Shown: positions 47,197-56,202, counted from the stretch's first letter. The stretch: DNA of 64,000 nucleotides from Devosia sp. 66-22 (GCA_001899065.1 MKUZ01000017.1:372001-436000); one strand, 5' to 3'. Numbers and translations are program-made. The notes: a model not told the origin generated them from the letters alone.

Positions 47197-48114
47197 ATGC
47201 CGCGCTGGCTACGGATCGCGCTGACCATTGTCGTCGTGCTGCTCATCGCGGCCGCCGGCGCCTATTACTGGTACATCGGCGACGGCAACCCGCCGGGCAA
47301 CCTCCAGCCCTCCCGCTTCGACATCGAGGCGGTGCGCGCCAAGGCCGACGAGCTGCCGGGCGGCAAGGCCAGCGAGGTGCGTGTCGAGACGGTCGCGAGG
47401 TTCGATTTCCCCGCGGTCGCCTCGGTCGGCGGCGACGGCTGGGCGATGGTGCCGATGGCGGCGTTCTCCTATCAGGTGGTGCTGCCCACCGATACGGTCA
47501 TCATCGATACCGCCTTCCCCGCTGCGATGGGCGCCTCACTCGGTGCGCGGATCGATGACGACGCCTATGCGCGCATGGAGATGGCGATGGCCGATGCCAC
47601 GCAGATCGTCGTCACGCACGAGCATTCCGACCACATCGGCGGCATCGTCGCCTACACCGATCCCGTGGGTATCGCGCGGGCGCTGCGGCTCAACCCCGAG
47701 CAGCTCGCGAGCCTGCCGCGCTACGGCCTCACCTGGCCGTCGCAGCTGAGCGACTACGCGCCGATCGACTATTCCGACATGCTGTCGATCGCGCCGGGCG
47801 TTGTCCTCATCCGCGCGCCCGGTCACACACCGGGCAGCCAGATGGTCTATGTGAAGCGCGAGGACGGGCGCGAGCTGCTGTTCATCGGCGACATCGGCTG
47901 GACCCTGCGCAATGTCGAGACCGGCAAGGGCCGTCCGCGGCTGCTCTCGCAGTTCATGCTCAACGAGGATCGCGACGCCGTCTTCGCGCAGCTCGCGATG
48001 CTCAAGGCGCTGCGCGAGGCAGCGCCCGATCTCGTCATCGTGCCCGGCCACGATGTGGCCGCCATCGACGCGCTGATCGCCAGCGGCGCGATGAGCGCGC
48101 AGTTCAGGATGTAG
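47197..48114 (+). CDS. Membrane-anchored MBL-fold metallohydrolase
   Basis: A 305-residue protein with an N-terminal membrane anchor (IALTIVVVLLIAAAGAYYW). Its metallo-beta-lactamase fold has THEHSDHIGG near residue 147, GHTPGSQM near 212, GDIGW and PGHD. Location is periplasmic or at the membrane. Substrate unknown; MBL lactonases and phosphodiesterases share these motifs. Its end overlaps the convergent acyltransferase. Confidence 0.85.
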   Translation: MPRWLRIALTIVVVLLIAAAGAYYWYIGDGNPPGNLQPSRFDIEAVRAKADELPGGKASEVRVETVARFDFPAVASVGGDGWAMVPMAAFSYQVVLPTDTVIIDTAFPAAMGASLGARIDDDAYARMEMAMADATQIVVTHEHSDHIGGIVAYTDPVGIARALRLNPEQLASLPRYGLTWPSQLSDYAPIDYSDMLSIAPGVVLIRAPGHTPGSQMVYVKREDGRELLFIGDIGWTLRNVETGKGRPRLLSQFMLNEDRDAVFAQLAMLKALREAAPDLVIVPGHDVAAIDALIASGAMSAQFRM

Positions 48115-49240
48115 CGAGGGCCGCCTTCGGCCTGCGGCTGAGCAGCCGGTCGATCTGCTTGACCACCCATGTGGCGAACGTCTCGACTGGCAGGAAGGCC
48201 CACGAGACCACCAGCGTCAGCGCGATGGAGGCGAGCACGATGCCGAGCGCGCTCCATTCGTTGAGCATGCCCTGCGCCTGCGCCCACACGACGAGCCACG
48301 ACGAGAACGAGATGATCAGCGCGCACTGTACGAGGTAGACCGGGAACGAGATGCGGCTCATGAACAGCGAGACGCGGCGCGTGAACAGATAGTCGAGCGG
48401 CCGGCTGCGGATTGTCGCCATCAGCACCACGCCTGAGAGCAGGGCATGGATGATCTGCCCGTTCTTGCCCCACATGATCACGGCGCTCGACACGAGGATC
48501 GCGCCTACGAAGGCGATGGTGGCGAGCATGCTTTCGCGCCGGCTCGGCGGCGCGCGAAACAGCAGTCCGTCACGCTGCATGAGGGCGATGATCGCACCGA
48601 TCGGCATCGCCGCTGCAGGCGGGTAGAGGTTGAGGAGCGCCACGATGGCGAGGATCAGCGGCGTATACTGTTCGCGCAGCAACCGGTGACCATAAGCGAT
48701 GGGAAGGATGACGAACGAGCCCCAGAGCTGCACTGCCATGGTCCATAGGAACGGACCGTAGCTCTGCTCGCGCGCCAGCAGGTAGACGCGGTAGAGCCCG
48801 TAGGTGAAGGCATCGAGCAGATTGGGGTCGGTATCGCCGAACTTGCCCAGCCATCTCTCGCGGTGGAGGATGTCGGCCGCCGGGTTCGAGTGCGAGAGCC
48901 CGAGCGCCAGCACGAGATAGAACATCAGCACCGAGCCGAAGATCGGAATCGTGAGGCGCACATAGCGCTTGAGCATCTGCACCCAGAGCCGCTTTTCGTC
49001 GCTGACATGCCAGCGGTGGATGGTGAGCAGGTAGCCCGAGGTGCAGAAGAACGTGCATACCGCCAACGCCCCGCCGCCGGTCGGGATCGCGGCGAGGTAG
49101 CTGCGATAGACCGGATAGAGGACGCCGAACATCTCCCAGGTGAGATGGTAGATCAGCACGCCCAGTGCGGCCCAGCCGCGCAGGCCGTCGAGCGCGCCGA
49201 CGCGGGCGGGAATTGGCGGTCGCGCGGTGGTTTGGCTCAT
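48104..49240 (-). CDS. Acyltransferase family 3 membrane protein
   Basis: A 378-residue OafA-like O-acyltransferase. DGLRGWAALGVLIYHL contains R and H of the catalytic pair, FFCTSGYLLTIHRW follows. Ten or so helices. Closely similar to the next gene at 49315 in length and motifs, so the pair is probably a duplication. Acceptor unknown. Confidence 0.88.
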   Translation of the reverse strand: MSQTTARPPIPARVGALDGLRGWAALGVLIYHLTWEMFGVLYPVYRSYLAAIPTGGGALAVCTFFCTSGYLLTIHRWHVSDEKRLWVQMLKRYVRLTIPIFGSVLMFYLVLALGLSHSNPAADILHRERWLGKFGDTDPNLLDAFTYGLYRVYLLAREQSYGPFLWTMAVQLWGSFVILPIAYGHRLLREQYTPLILAIVALLNLYPPAAAMPIGAIIALMQRDGLLFRAPPSRRESMLATIAFVGAILVSSAVIMWGKNGQIIHALLSGVVLMATIRSRPLDYLFTRRVSLFMSRISFPVYLVQCALIISFSSWLVVWAQAQGMLNEWSALGIVLASIALTLVVSWAFLPVETFATWVVKQIDRLLSRRPKAALATS

Positions 49241-49314
49241 GCCCTGTCCGGCTGACGAATGGGGCGCAAGGGATGGCCCGGACGTCTCGCCGCGTCAACC
49301 GGGCTCATCGGCGT

Positions 49315-50430
49315 TCAGCCGGTGGCCGGCGCGACCGATGCGCGCGGGTCGCGGCGGCGGCGGTCGAAGCGGCGCAGCAGGGCCAGGGTGCCGAGCTCGA
49401 CCGGCAGGAACAGCACCGCGAGGGCGAGGCTGGCCGCCACCGACAGGGCGGCGATGCCGAGCGCCGAGGTGGCGGTGAGGGTGGCGTTCGCGTCGGTGAG
49501 GACAATCAGATTGGCGCTGAGCGACACGATGACGGCAAACTGAACGAGATAGAGCGGGAACGAGATGCGGCCGAGGAACTGCGAGATGCCCAGGCTGAGG
49601 AAGCGCTGCGCCGGCAGGCCGTAGCGGGCCGCGACGAAAATGCCCGTGCCGATCAGCGCATAAGTGCGCAGGTCGCGCTCGAGCAGTTGTGCGAAGGCGC
49701 CGACCAGCAGCAGCGTGAGCAGCGCCATCGAGGCGAGAAAGCTGCCGAGCGGCGCGGCCGTCTTGGGGAGCAGGCCGTCGCGTTCGGCCAGCGCGACGAG
49801 CGCGCCGACAAAGAAGCATGCGGCCAGTGGGAACATCAGCAGCGTCAGCGCGGTGAGCAGGAGCAGCGGCGAATAGGGCTCGCGCTGGTAGTGCTCGTTC
49901 TGCGACAGCACGAACAGCGCGAACGAGCCCCACAGCTCGATCAGCATCGTCCACAGGAAGGGATTGTAGTTGTGCGCGACGGGCCAGGTGTAGGTCCACG
50001 CAAAGGCGAAGGCGATCGCGCTCCCTAGATGCGGATCAAAGCGCAGGAACGAGCCGTACCATTGCGGCATGGCGGTGATCCGGTGCGCCTCACGCGTCGG
50101 CGTCAGCCCGAGCGCCATCAGCAGCAGCACGAGCGCCGTGGCGGCAATGATCGGCACGGTGAGACGCACATAGCGGCGCAGGAATGCGACGAGCAGCGGC
50201 GGGTTGTCCGGATTGCGCCAGCGGCGGAGCGTCAGCACATAGCCCGAAATCGTGAGGAACACCGCGACGGCGACGATACCGTTGCCCACGAGTGCCGCGA
50301 CGAAGGTGTGCAGCTCGGGGAAGCGCACGCCGAAGGTCTGCCACAGGCAATGGTAGATCACCACCGACAGCGCGGCCCAGCCCCGTAGGCCGTCGAGCAC
50401 GGCAAGTCTGTGTTCCGGCGCCGCCACCAT
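49315..50430 (-). CDS. Acyltransferase family 3 membrane protein
   Basis: A 371-residue paralogue of the gene at 48104. DGLRGWAALSVVIYH, then FLTISGYVLTLRRW and LRRYVRLTVPI. Upstream of it in the same direction, with 74 bases between. Likely modifies a surface polysaccharide or lipid. Acceptor unknown. Confidence 0.88.
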   Translation of the reverse strand: MVAAPEHRLAVLDGLRGWAALSVVIYHCLWQTFGVRFPELHTFVAALVGNGIVAVAVFLTISGYVLTLRRWRNPDNPPLLVAFLRRYVRLTVPIIAATALVLLLMALGLTPTREAHRITAMPQWYGSFLRFDPHLGSAIAFAFAWTYTWPVAHNYNPFLWTMLIELWGSFALFVLSQNEHYQREPYSPLLLLTALTLLMFPLAACFFVGALVALAERDGLLPKTAAPLGSFLASMALLTLLLVGAFAQLLERDLRTYALIGTGIFVAARYGLPAQRFLSLGISQFLGRISFPLYLVQFAVIVSLSANLIVLTDANATLTATSALGIAALSVAASLALAVLFLPVELGTLALLRRFDRRRRDPRASVAPATG

Positions 50431-50482
50431 CGGTGCTCCCCCCGCGCCCGATGCTTGTCGGAGCGGGGGAGGCGCGTCAACC

Positions 50483-52366
50483 CTAGGCCCGCTCTGCCGC
50501 CTCGAGCTGTTCGCTGAGCGCGAGCCAGCGCTCTTCGGTCGCCGCGATGTCGGCGCTGAAGCGGGCCTTGTCCTTGCCCAGCAGGATCACGCGCTCGGGC
50601 GCGCCGTCATAGACCTTGGGGTCGGCGAGGATGGCCTCGACCTTCTCGAGTTCGGTGCGCAGGCGCGTGAGCTTCTGCTCGGCCTCCTTGATCGACTTGC
50701 GCAGCGGCGCCACTTCGAGCCGGCGCGCGGCGCTGTCCTGCCGCGCTGCCTTCTTGTCGACGAGCGGCGCAGGGACGGGGGCCGCGCTCTTCTGCGGCTT
50801 GTCCTTTCCCGAAGTCAGCATGCGCTGGTAGCTGTCGAGGTCCTCGTCGAACTCCTCGATCGTGCCGTTCTGCGCGATCCACAGCTTGTCGACCGTGGCT
50901 TCGATCAGGTGCCGGTCGTGCGAAATGATCAGCACGGCGCCGGTGTAGTCGTTGAGCGCCTCGACCAGCGCGTCGCGGCTGTCGATGTCGAGATGGTTGG
51001 TCGGCTCGTCGAGAATGAGCATGCCCGGTCCGCCGAAGGTGATGAGCCCCAGCAGCAGGCGCGCGCGCTCGCCGCCCGAGAGGTTCTTGACCAGCGTGTC
51101 CATGCGCGAGGTGGTGAGCCCCATCTGCGCGATGCGCGAACGCCGCTTGGCCTCGCTGTCATAGGGCATCAGCGCGATGACGTGCTCGAGCGGCGTCTGC
51201 TCCGGCTTGAGCTTGTCCATCTGGTGCTGCGCGAAATAGGCGATCTCGAGCCCCTTGCTCCGCCGCATCTCGCCGCCCATCGGCTTGAGGTCGCCGGCCA
51301 GCAGCTTGGCGAAGGTCGACTTGCCGTTGCCGTTGACACCCACCAGCGCGATGCGGTCGTCCGGATCGATGCGGTTGGTGATGTGGCGCAGCACGACATG
51401 GTCGCCATAGCCCACCGACACATTGTCGAAGGTGAGCATGGGCGCCGCCGGAATCTTCTTGGGATTCTGAAACTGGAACGGCGCTGCATATTCGTCGAAC
51501 ATCGCGGCCGGCGGCTTGAGCTTGGCGATCATCTTGACGCGCGCCTGCGCCTGCTTGGCCTTTGTCGCCTTGGCCTTGAAGCGGTCGACGAAGCTCTGAA
51601 GGTGCGCGATCTGCTCGAGCGTGCGTTCGCGCGCCTTGTTGTTGAGTTCCATCTGCATACGGCGCGTTTCCTCGAAAACGTCGTAGCCGCCCTTGTAATA
51701 GGTCAGCTTGCCGCGCTCGAGATGGACGATCGAGTTGACCGCCTTGTTGAGCAGGTCGCGGTCATGGCTGATCATGAACACGGTGTAGGGATAGGTCGCG
51801 AGATACTTCTCGAGCCACAGCGTGCCTTCGAGGTCGAGATAGTTGGTCGGCTCGTCGAGCAGCAGCAGGTCGGGCTGGCTGAACAGCACCCCCGCCAGCG
51901 CCACGCGCATGCGCCAGCCGCCCGACAGCTCCGAGGTCGGGCCGAGCTGCCGGTCCTGCTCGAAGCCGAGGCCCTTGAGGATGGTCGCGGCGCGCGCTTC
52001 GGCCGTGTGCGCATCGATGTCGGCGAGGCGCATGTGAATGTCGGAGATGCGGTGCGCATCGGTCGCCGTCTCGGCTTCCGCAAGGAGCGCGGCGCGCTCG
52101 GCGTCGGCGGCCATGACGGTTTCGAGCACGCTCAGATTGGTGGCGGGGGCCTCCTGCGCGACGCCGCCGATCCGGGCGCGCCTGTTGACCTCGATGGTGC
52201 CGGCATCGAGCGCGATCTGGCCCTGGATCAGCTTGAACAGCGTAGTCTTGCCGCTGCCGTTCTTGCCCACGAAGCCGGCCTTCGCCCCATCCGGCAGCAC
52301 AAGGGAAGCGCCCTCGAACAGAGGACGGCCCTGGATGCGGTAGGTGATGTTTGAAATCGTGAGCAT
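50483..52366 (-). CDS. ABC-F family ATPase
   Basis: A 627-residue translation-factor-type ABC protein with two ABC domains and no membrane part. Walker A GKNGSGKTT near residue 35 and GVNGNGKST near 346; signatures LSGGWRM and LSGGERAR. The interdomain linker is typical of ABC-F. A C-terminal coiled coil follows (from about residue 555). Relatives (Uup, YheS) act on ribosomes. ATG 52366 chosen. Confidence 0.93.
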   Translation of the reverse strand: MLTISNITYRIQGRPLFEGASLVLPDGAKAGFVGKNGSGKTTLFKLIQGQIALDAGTIEVNRRARIGGVAQEAPATNLSVLETVMAADAERAALLAEAETATDAHRISDIHMRLADIDAHTAEARAATILKGLGFEQDRQLGPTSELSGGWRMRVALAGVLFSQPDLLLLDEPTNYLDLEGTLWLEKYLATYPYTVFMISHDRDLLNKAVNSIVHLERGKLTYYKGGYDVFEETRRMQMELNNKARERTLEQIAHLQSFVDRFKAKATKAKQAQARVKMIAKLKPPAAMFDEYAAPFQFQNPKKIPAAPMLTFDNVSVGYGDHVVLRHITNRIDPDDRIALVGVNGNGKSTFAKLLAGDLKPMGGEMRRSKGLEIAYFAQHQMDKLKPEQTPLEHVIALMPYDSEAKRRSRIAQMGLTTSRMDTLVKNLSGGERARLLLGLITFGGPGMLILDEPTNHLDIDSRDALVEALNDYTGAVLIISHDRHLIEATVDKLWIAQNGTIEEFDEDLDSYQRMLTSGKDKPQKSAAPVPAPLVDKKAARQDSAARRLEVAPLRKSIKEAEQKLTRLRTELEKVEAILADPKVYDGAPERVILLGKDKARFSADIAATEERWLALSEQLEAAERA

Positions 52367-52561
52367 TTGCGGCGGCTGATATAGCGGCCCGGAGCAGATG
52401 TCCAACGGCGGCGTGGCCGGCCAGCCCTCCCACCGGCTGTGCCGGGGACCCGCGCGGCGTGGGTATGGGCGCTTTGCCGCGCCACCAGCCGCCCCGTCTT
52501 GCGCCGGTCATCCCCTTTGGATATGAACCCCCACCTTTTCCGCCAGTTTCAGGACATTCCC

Positions 52562-52984
52562 ATGGCTCTCGAGCGCACCTTCTCGATCATCAAACCCGAC
52601 GCGACCCGTCGCAACATCACCGGCAAGATCATTGCCAAGATCGAAGAGGCCGGTCTGCGCGTCGTGGCGTCCAAGCGCATCCACATGACCCGCGAGCAGG
52701 CCCAGGGCTTCTACGCCGTCCACAAGGACCGCCCGTTCTACGGTGAACTGGTCGAGCAGATGATCGCTTCACCGGTCGTCGTCCAGGTGCTGGAAGGCGA
52801 GAACGCCATCCTCAAATACCGCGAGACGATGGGCGCGACGAACCCGGCCAATGCGGCGCCGGGCACCATCCGCAAGGATTTCGCCCTCTCGGTCGGCGAG
52901 AACTCGGTGCACGGCTCGGACGCTCCCGAGACCGCGGCGCAGGAGATCAAGTTCTTCTTCACCGACGCCGAAATCGTCGGCTAA
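52562..52984 (+). CDS. ndk: Nucleoside-diphosphate kinase
   Basis: Makes NTPs from NDPs; 140 residues. [12 protein letters not shown] near the start, and His117 in NSVHGSD is the phospho-His. AGGA upstream of ATG 52562. A terminator follows. Confidence 0.97.
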   Translation: MALERTFSIIKPDATRRNITGKIIAKIEEAGLRVVASKRIHMTREQAQGFYAVHKDRPFYGELVEQMIASPVVVQVLEGENAILKYRETMGATNPANAAPGTIRKDFALSVGENSVHGSDAPETAAQEIKFFFTDAEIVG

Positions 52985-52993
52985 GACTTCAGG

Positions 52994-53022
52994 GGCCGGC
53001 AGCGATGCCGGCCTTTTCGTTT
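52994..53022 (+). terminator. Intrinsic terminator after ndk
   Basis: GGCCGGC (52994-53000) pairs with GCCGGCC (53007-53013), followed by TTTTCGTTTT. Good stem and T tract ten bases after the ndk stop. Confidence 0.8.
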
Positions 53023-53051
53023 TGGGCCGTCGTCTTCAGGGGAAATGAGCC

Positions 53052-53351
53052 ATGCCTTACGTCCGCGTCGATATTCTCGAGGGCCTGACGACCAAGCAGA
53101 AGCTCGCGATCCACAAGGGCATCACGGACCTCCTGGTCAAGGTTGCCGGTAAGAACCCGGACTACACCTTCATCTCGATCAACGAAGTCTCCGACGAGAA
53201 CTGGGGCCACAAGGGGACCTCGATCGCCGAGCTGAAGAAGGCGGGGCAGTTCGGGGTCAAGGCGGCTCCGGCCAAGACGGCCGCTTCGAAGGCTCCGGCA
53301 CGGAAAGCTGTCGCCAGGGCGCCGATCAAGCGCGGCCCGGCCAAGAAATAA
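53052..53351 (+). CDS. 4-oxalocrotonate-tautomerase-like protein with basic tail
   Basis: A 99-residue protein. The first 60 residues are a tautomerase fold with Pro2 (MPYVRVDILEG), the catalytic Pro after Met removal. Residues 68-99 are a Lys/Ala/Pro tail like histone H1 (AAPAKTAASKAPARKA). The tail is unusual for the family. Its stop overlaps the next gene by one base. Confidence 0.85.
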   Translation: MPYVRVDILEGLTTKQKLAIHKGITDLLVKVAGKNPDYTFISINEVSDENWGHKGTSIAELKKAGQFGVKAAPAKTAASKAPARKAVARAPIKRGPAKK

Positions 53352-53536
53352 TGCCGGAAATTCTCATCCATATCGCCGAGGGCCGCTCGGCCGAATCCAA
53401 GAAGGCGCTGATGCAGGACATCACCGATGCGGTGGTGAAGAACTTCGGTGTTCCGCCCGACCGCGTCGTGGTGCAGATCGTCGAGTCGCCCAAGCACAAC
53501 AAGTCGCGCGGCGGCGTGCTGTTCAGCGAGATGTAG
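53351..53536 (+). CDS. 4-oxalocrotonate tautomerase family protein
   Basis: A 61-residue, single-domain tautomerase with Pro2 (MPEILIHIAEGRS) and the usual length. Starts on the last base of the upstream tautomerase stop, so the pair may form a hetero-oligomer or just be coupled. Substrate unknown. Confidence 0.88.
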   Translation: MPEILIHIAEGRSAESKKALMQDITDAVVKNFGVPPDRVVVQIVESPKHNKSRGGVLFSEM

Positions 53537-53660
53537 CCCGGCGCTCCGGCCACCAGACGAGCGCCATCACCGCCTTGCCGCCCCACGCCATCCAGCTGCC
53601 GATCGCAAAGATCGGCAGATAGTGCTGTGCGCTCGTGGTGAGCGCGAAGATGCCGGCCGA
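53523..53660 (-). pseudogene. Fragment of a membrane protein C-terminus
   Basis: Minus-strand reading ends in IFALTTSAQHYLPIFAIGSW and MAWGGKAVMALVWWPERR, strongly hydrophobic and with high GC3, like a real C-terminus. No start or upstream sequence is found, and the DUF3606 gene lies beyond. Probably a remnant of a lost membrane protein. Confidence 0.35.
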
Positions 53661-53718
53661 TGGAACCCTCGGACTCCGCTCTCGTTTCGCCTGCACGACG
53701 AGACCGGAGACGCATACC

Positions 53719-53907
53719 ATGAGCGACAACAAGAGCTTTGTCGGCGGGCAGGATCGCGCCCGCGTGGCCGGCGAGGAAGAGTACGAAGTCCAGGCCTTCG
53801 CTCGCCGCCACGGCATGTCGCCGCAGGAAGTGCGCGACATGATCGAGCGTATCGGCGGCGACCGCGACGCGCTCGAACGCGAGGCCGCCAAGCTGCGGCG
53901 GCACTAG
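53719..53907 (+). CDS. DUF3606 small protein
   Basis: A 62-residue soluble protein of the DUF3606 family: QDRARVAGEEEYEVQAFARR and HGMSPQEVRDMIERIGGDRD. Common in rhizobia, often in stress contexts; function unknown. ATG 53719. Confidence 0.85.
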   Translation: MSDNKSFVGGQDRARVAGEEEYEVQAFARRHGMSPQEVRDMIERIGGDRDALEREAAKLRRH

Positions 53908-54003
53908 CCCGCCGAACGCCCCGGGGCATGGCTGACATGCGTGCCCGGCGCTTGCCGGGCCGTTCCTTTGCGCCCATTTTCCGGGCGTGAAAGGAGAGCC
54001 GCT

Positions 54004-54165
54004 ATGGGTCTTATCCAGAACCTCAGGAACGCCCTCCGTAGCCCGTCTCGGCAAGAGCTCGAGCTGAATTATCTCAACGGCGCCACCTCCCGGGTGGACC
54101 TCGAGATCCGCCAGCGCGAGATCGACCGCGGCAAGTTCCGCCGCTCGACGCAGTTCGGCTACTAG
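54004..54165 (+). CDS. DUF3563 small protein
   Basis: A 53-residue protein. ELELNYLNGATSRVDLEIRQ and REIDRGKF match DUF3563. AAAGGAG precedes ATG 54004. Function unknown. It is upstream of the riboswitch. Confidence 0.8.
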   Translation: MGLIQNLRNALRSPSRQELELNYLNGATSRVDLEIRQREIDRGKFRRSTQFGY

Positions 54166-54177
54166 GCTAGAAGCCCC

Positions 54178-54226
54178 GGCGCGGGGACGACCCTGCGCCT
54201 TCACCTCTTTCGGACGGGACGACCCG
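54178..54226 (+). promoter_or_regulatory. Guanidine-II (mini-ykkC) riboswitch before sugE
   Basis: Two hairpins with ACGA loops. The first (54178-54199) is a nine-pair stem (one G-U) around ACGA at 54187-54190; the second (54215-54226) is CGGG-ACGA-CCCG. Tandem ACGR hairpins before a SugE/Gdx gene are the mini-ykkC signature, which senses guanidinium. The AGGAG ribosome site (54233) is seven bases after the second. Confidence 0.85.
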
Positions 54227-54245
54227 GCAAACAGGAGAAATCCCA

Positions 54246-54560
54246 ATGGCTTGGGTCTATCTCGTCACCGCTGGCCTGCTGGAAGTCGGCTGGGCCATCG
54301 GCCTCAAATACACCGAAGGCTTCACCCGCCTCGTGCCATCGGTGCTTACCGTGGGCAGCATGGTCCTGAGCGTTGCGCTGCTCGGCCTCGCGTTGCGCGA
54401 CCTGCCCGTCGGCACCGCCTATGCGATCTGGACCGGCATTGGCGCGGTCGGCGTCGCGGCTCTCGGCATCATGCTCTTCCAGGAGCCCGCCACGGCGATC
54501 CGCCTGGCCTCCATTGCCCTGATCGTGGTGGGCATCGTCGGCCTCAAATTCGCCTCCTGA
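54246..54560 (+). CDS. sugE: SMR transporter, guanidinium exporter type (Gdx/SugE)
   Basis: A 104-residue, four-helix small multidrug-resistance protein. The first helix carries Glu13 in [15 protein letters not shown], and [14 protein letters not shown] is in helix 3, both Gdx-type. With the riboswitch, the natural substrate is probably guanidinium, exported for protons. AGGAG precedes the ATG. Confidence 0.93.
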   Translation: MAWVYLVTAGLLEVGWAIGLKYTEGFTRLVPSVLTVGSMVLSVALLGLALRDLPVGTAYAIWTGIGAVGVAALGIMLFQEPATAIRLASIALIVVGIVGLKFAS

Positions 54561-54750
54561 GCTGACGCGCCGCCGCGCGTTGCGGCGTCGCCACGGCGCC
54601 GCGACATTTTCGCGGGGCCACTCAAAAAATTATGGAACCTTTTGGGTTTTCGCGTAAGCATATGGACGCACGGACGAAATTCCGTGCCTCCAGGAGCAAC
54701 CCCTCGCAATGGCGGAGCGTCGGCCAAAGCGGTTTGTTGAAAGGCAAACC

Positions 54751-54939
54751 ATGCCCGTACGCGTGCCCGAAGTCGCCTCGGTTCTTGCGCTTCTTCTCGT
54801 CCTTCTCGTCGCCAGGCAGTTCCCCATGTTCGATGGCGTGCCCATCAGGAGCATCATGGGGATCATCTCGCTGTCGTTCGCGATCTTCCTGTCGCTCCGG
54901 CTGTTCCAGTTCGAGCTGGCCAAAATCCGCGCCGAATAG
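54751..54939 (+). CDS. Small hypothetical membrane protein
   Basis: A 62-residue protein with two hydrophobic segments (ASVLALLLVLLVARQF and IMGIISLSFAIFLSL). ATG 54751 has AAAGG six bases upstream; ATG 54709 gives a 14-residue longer form. Not recognised. Confidence 0.5.
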   Translation: MPVRVPEVASVLALLLVLLVARQFPMFDGVPIRSIMGIISLSFAIFLSLRLFQFELAKIRAE

Positions 54940-55106
54940 CCTGCGCTGGAGATGAATCCGGCTCGCGCTGCCCTGTGATAACTTGGCATCACCCCGCCGC
55001 TTTCATTGAAATTGGCGGCTCTGGCGCCCGGATTCGGCTCACAAACGGGAGAGCCATGCGCGGAGCGGGGTTCCTCAGGTCCCGGTCGTGGGCTAGGAGC
55101 GCGGCC

Positions 55107-55451
55107 ATGACCCGCGTCTTGGCCATCGTTGTGACGCTGCTTGCCCTGGGCAGCGTCTTTGCCACCGCCGGTGCCCATGCGGCGCCGGTGGCGATGGTCG
55201 TCGTCCAGGCGGCACCGGCGGCCGACAGCTGCGCCGAGCCACGGATCGAGATCCGCTACATGGTCAAGCTCTGCGCCAAGCGGCATGCCGCGGGGCTGCC
55301 CTGTGCACCGGTGCCGGTTATCCTGCCGCCGCTGATGGGGGCGTTCGGGCAGGTGCAACCGCCGGTCGAGATCGCCTCGATCGTCGAGGGCGGACGGCTC
55401 GATGCGCAGTGGGACCGCCTCTACCGACCACCACGGTCGGCGCTGGCCTGA
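55107..55451 (+). CDS. Secreted hypothetical protein
   Basis: A 114-residue protein with a signal peptide (LAIVVTLLALGSVFATAGAH) and three Cys in the mature part (SCAEP, KLCAK, LPCAP). AGGAG precedes ATG 55107. No family recognised. Confidence 0.6.
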   Translation: MTRVLAIVVTLLALGSVFATAGAHAAPVAMVVVQAAPAADSCAEPRIEIRYMVKLCAKRHAAGLPCAPVPVILPPLMGAFGQVQPPVEIASIVEGGRLDAQWDRLYRPPRSALA

Positions 55452-55533
55452 GCCTTTGACCTGAGCGCGGCACGCGGGTTTCGCGGCCTTTCACCATTCG
55501 CCGGAGCGATCCGGCCAGACGAGACATTTCGAC

Positions 55534-56202
55534 ATGACCACCATGACCCTTGCGCGGCCCGATCGCCGCAGCTTTCTCATTGGCGCGGCGAGCATCGCGG
55601 CGCTCGGCCTCGCCGGCTGTGCCACCACGCCCAGCAGGATCGAGCCGGACCTGCCGTCCGAAGAGACGCGCCGCATGTATGGCGCGCTCCCCAATGAGCG
55701 CTTCCCCATCCCCGCCGCCCGCATCGACCGGCTCGACTCGCGCTACTACCGCCAGGTCGTGACCGACCCCACCGGCGCGCGCCCCGGCACCGTCGTCGTC
55801 GATACGCCCAACCGGTTCCTGTACTGGGTGATGGAAGGCGGCCGGGCCATGCGCTATGGCGTCGGCATCGGCCGCGACGGCTTCGACTGGGGTGGCACGG
55901 GGACGATCGCCTACAAGCGCGAATGGCCGCGCTGGACCCCGCCGGCCGAGATGATCGTCCGCCAGCCCGAGCTCGAAAAGTACCGCAACGGCATGGAGCC
56001 GGGCCTCGAGAACCCGCTCGGCGCGCGCGCCCTCTACATCTTCCAGAACGGGCAGGACACGCTCTATCGCATCCATGCCACGCTCGATGTCGAGACCATC
56101 GGCAAGGCCATTTCGAGCGGCTGCGTGCGGCTGCTCGCGCAGGACGTCATCGATCTCTATGAGCGCGTGCCCAGCGGCTCGCCGATCATCGTCCAGCAGT
56201 GA
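55534..56202 (+). CDS. L,D-transpeptidase lipoprotein (SSGC variant)
   Basis: A 222-residue YkuD protein. The N-terminus has RRSFLIG (twin-arginine type) and a lipobox LAGC. The domain runs from TVVVDTPNRFLYWV to the active site AISSGCVRLLAQD; upstream His in RIHATLD. Ser replaces the usual His of SHGC, common in one subgroup. Confidence 0.9.
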   Translation: MTTMTLARPDRRSFLIGAASIAALGLAGCATTPSRIEPDLPSEETRRMYGALPNERFPIPAARIDRLDSRYYRQVVTDPTGARPGTVVVDTPNRFLYWVMEGGRAMRYGVGIGRDGFDWGGTGTIAYKREWPRWTPPAEMIVRQPELEKYRNGMEPGLENPLGARALYIFQNGQDTLYRIHATLDVETIGKAISSGCVRLLAQDVIDLYERVPSGSPIIVQQ

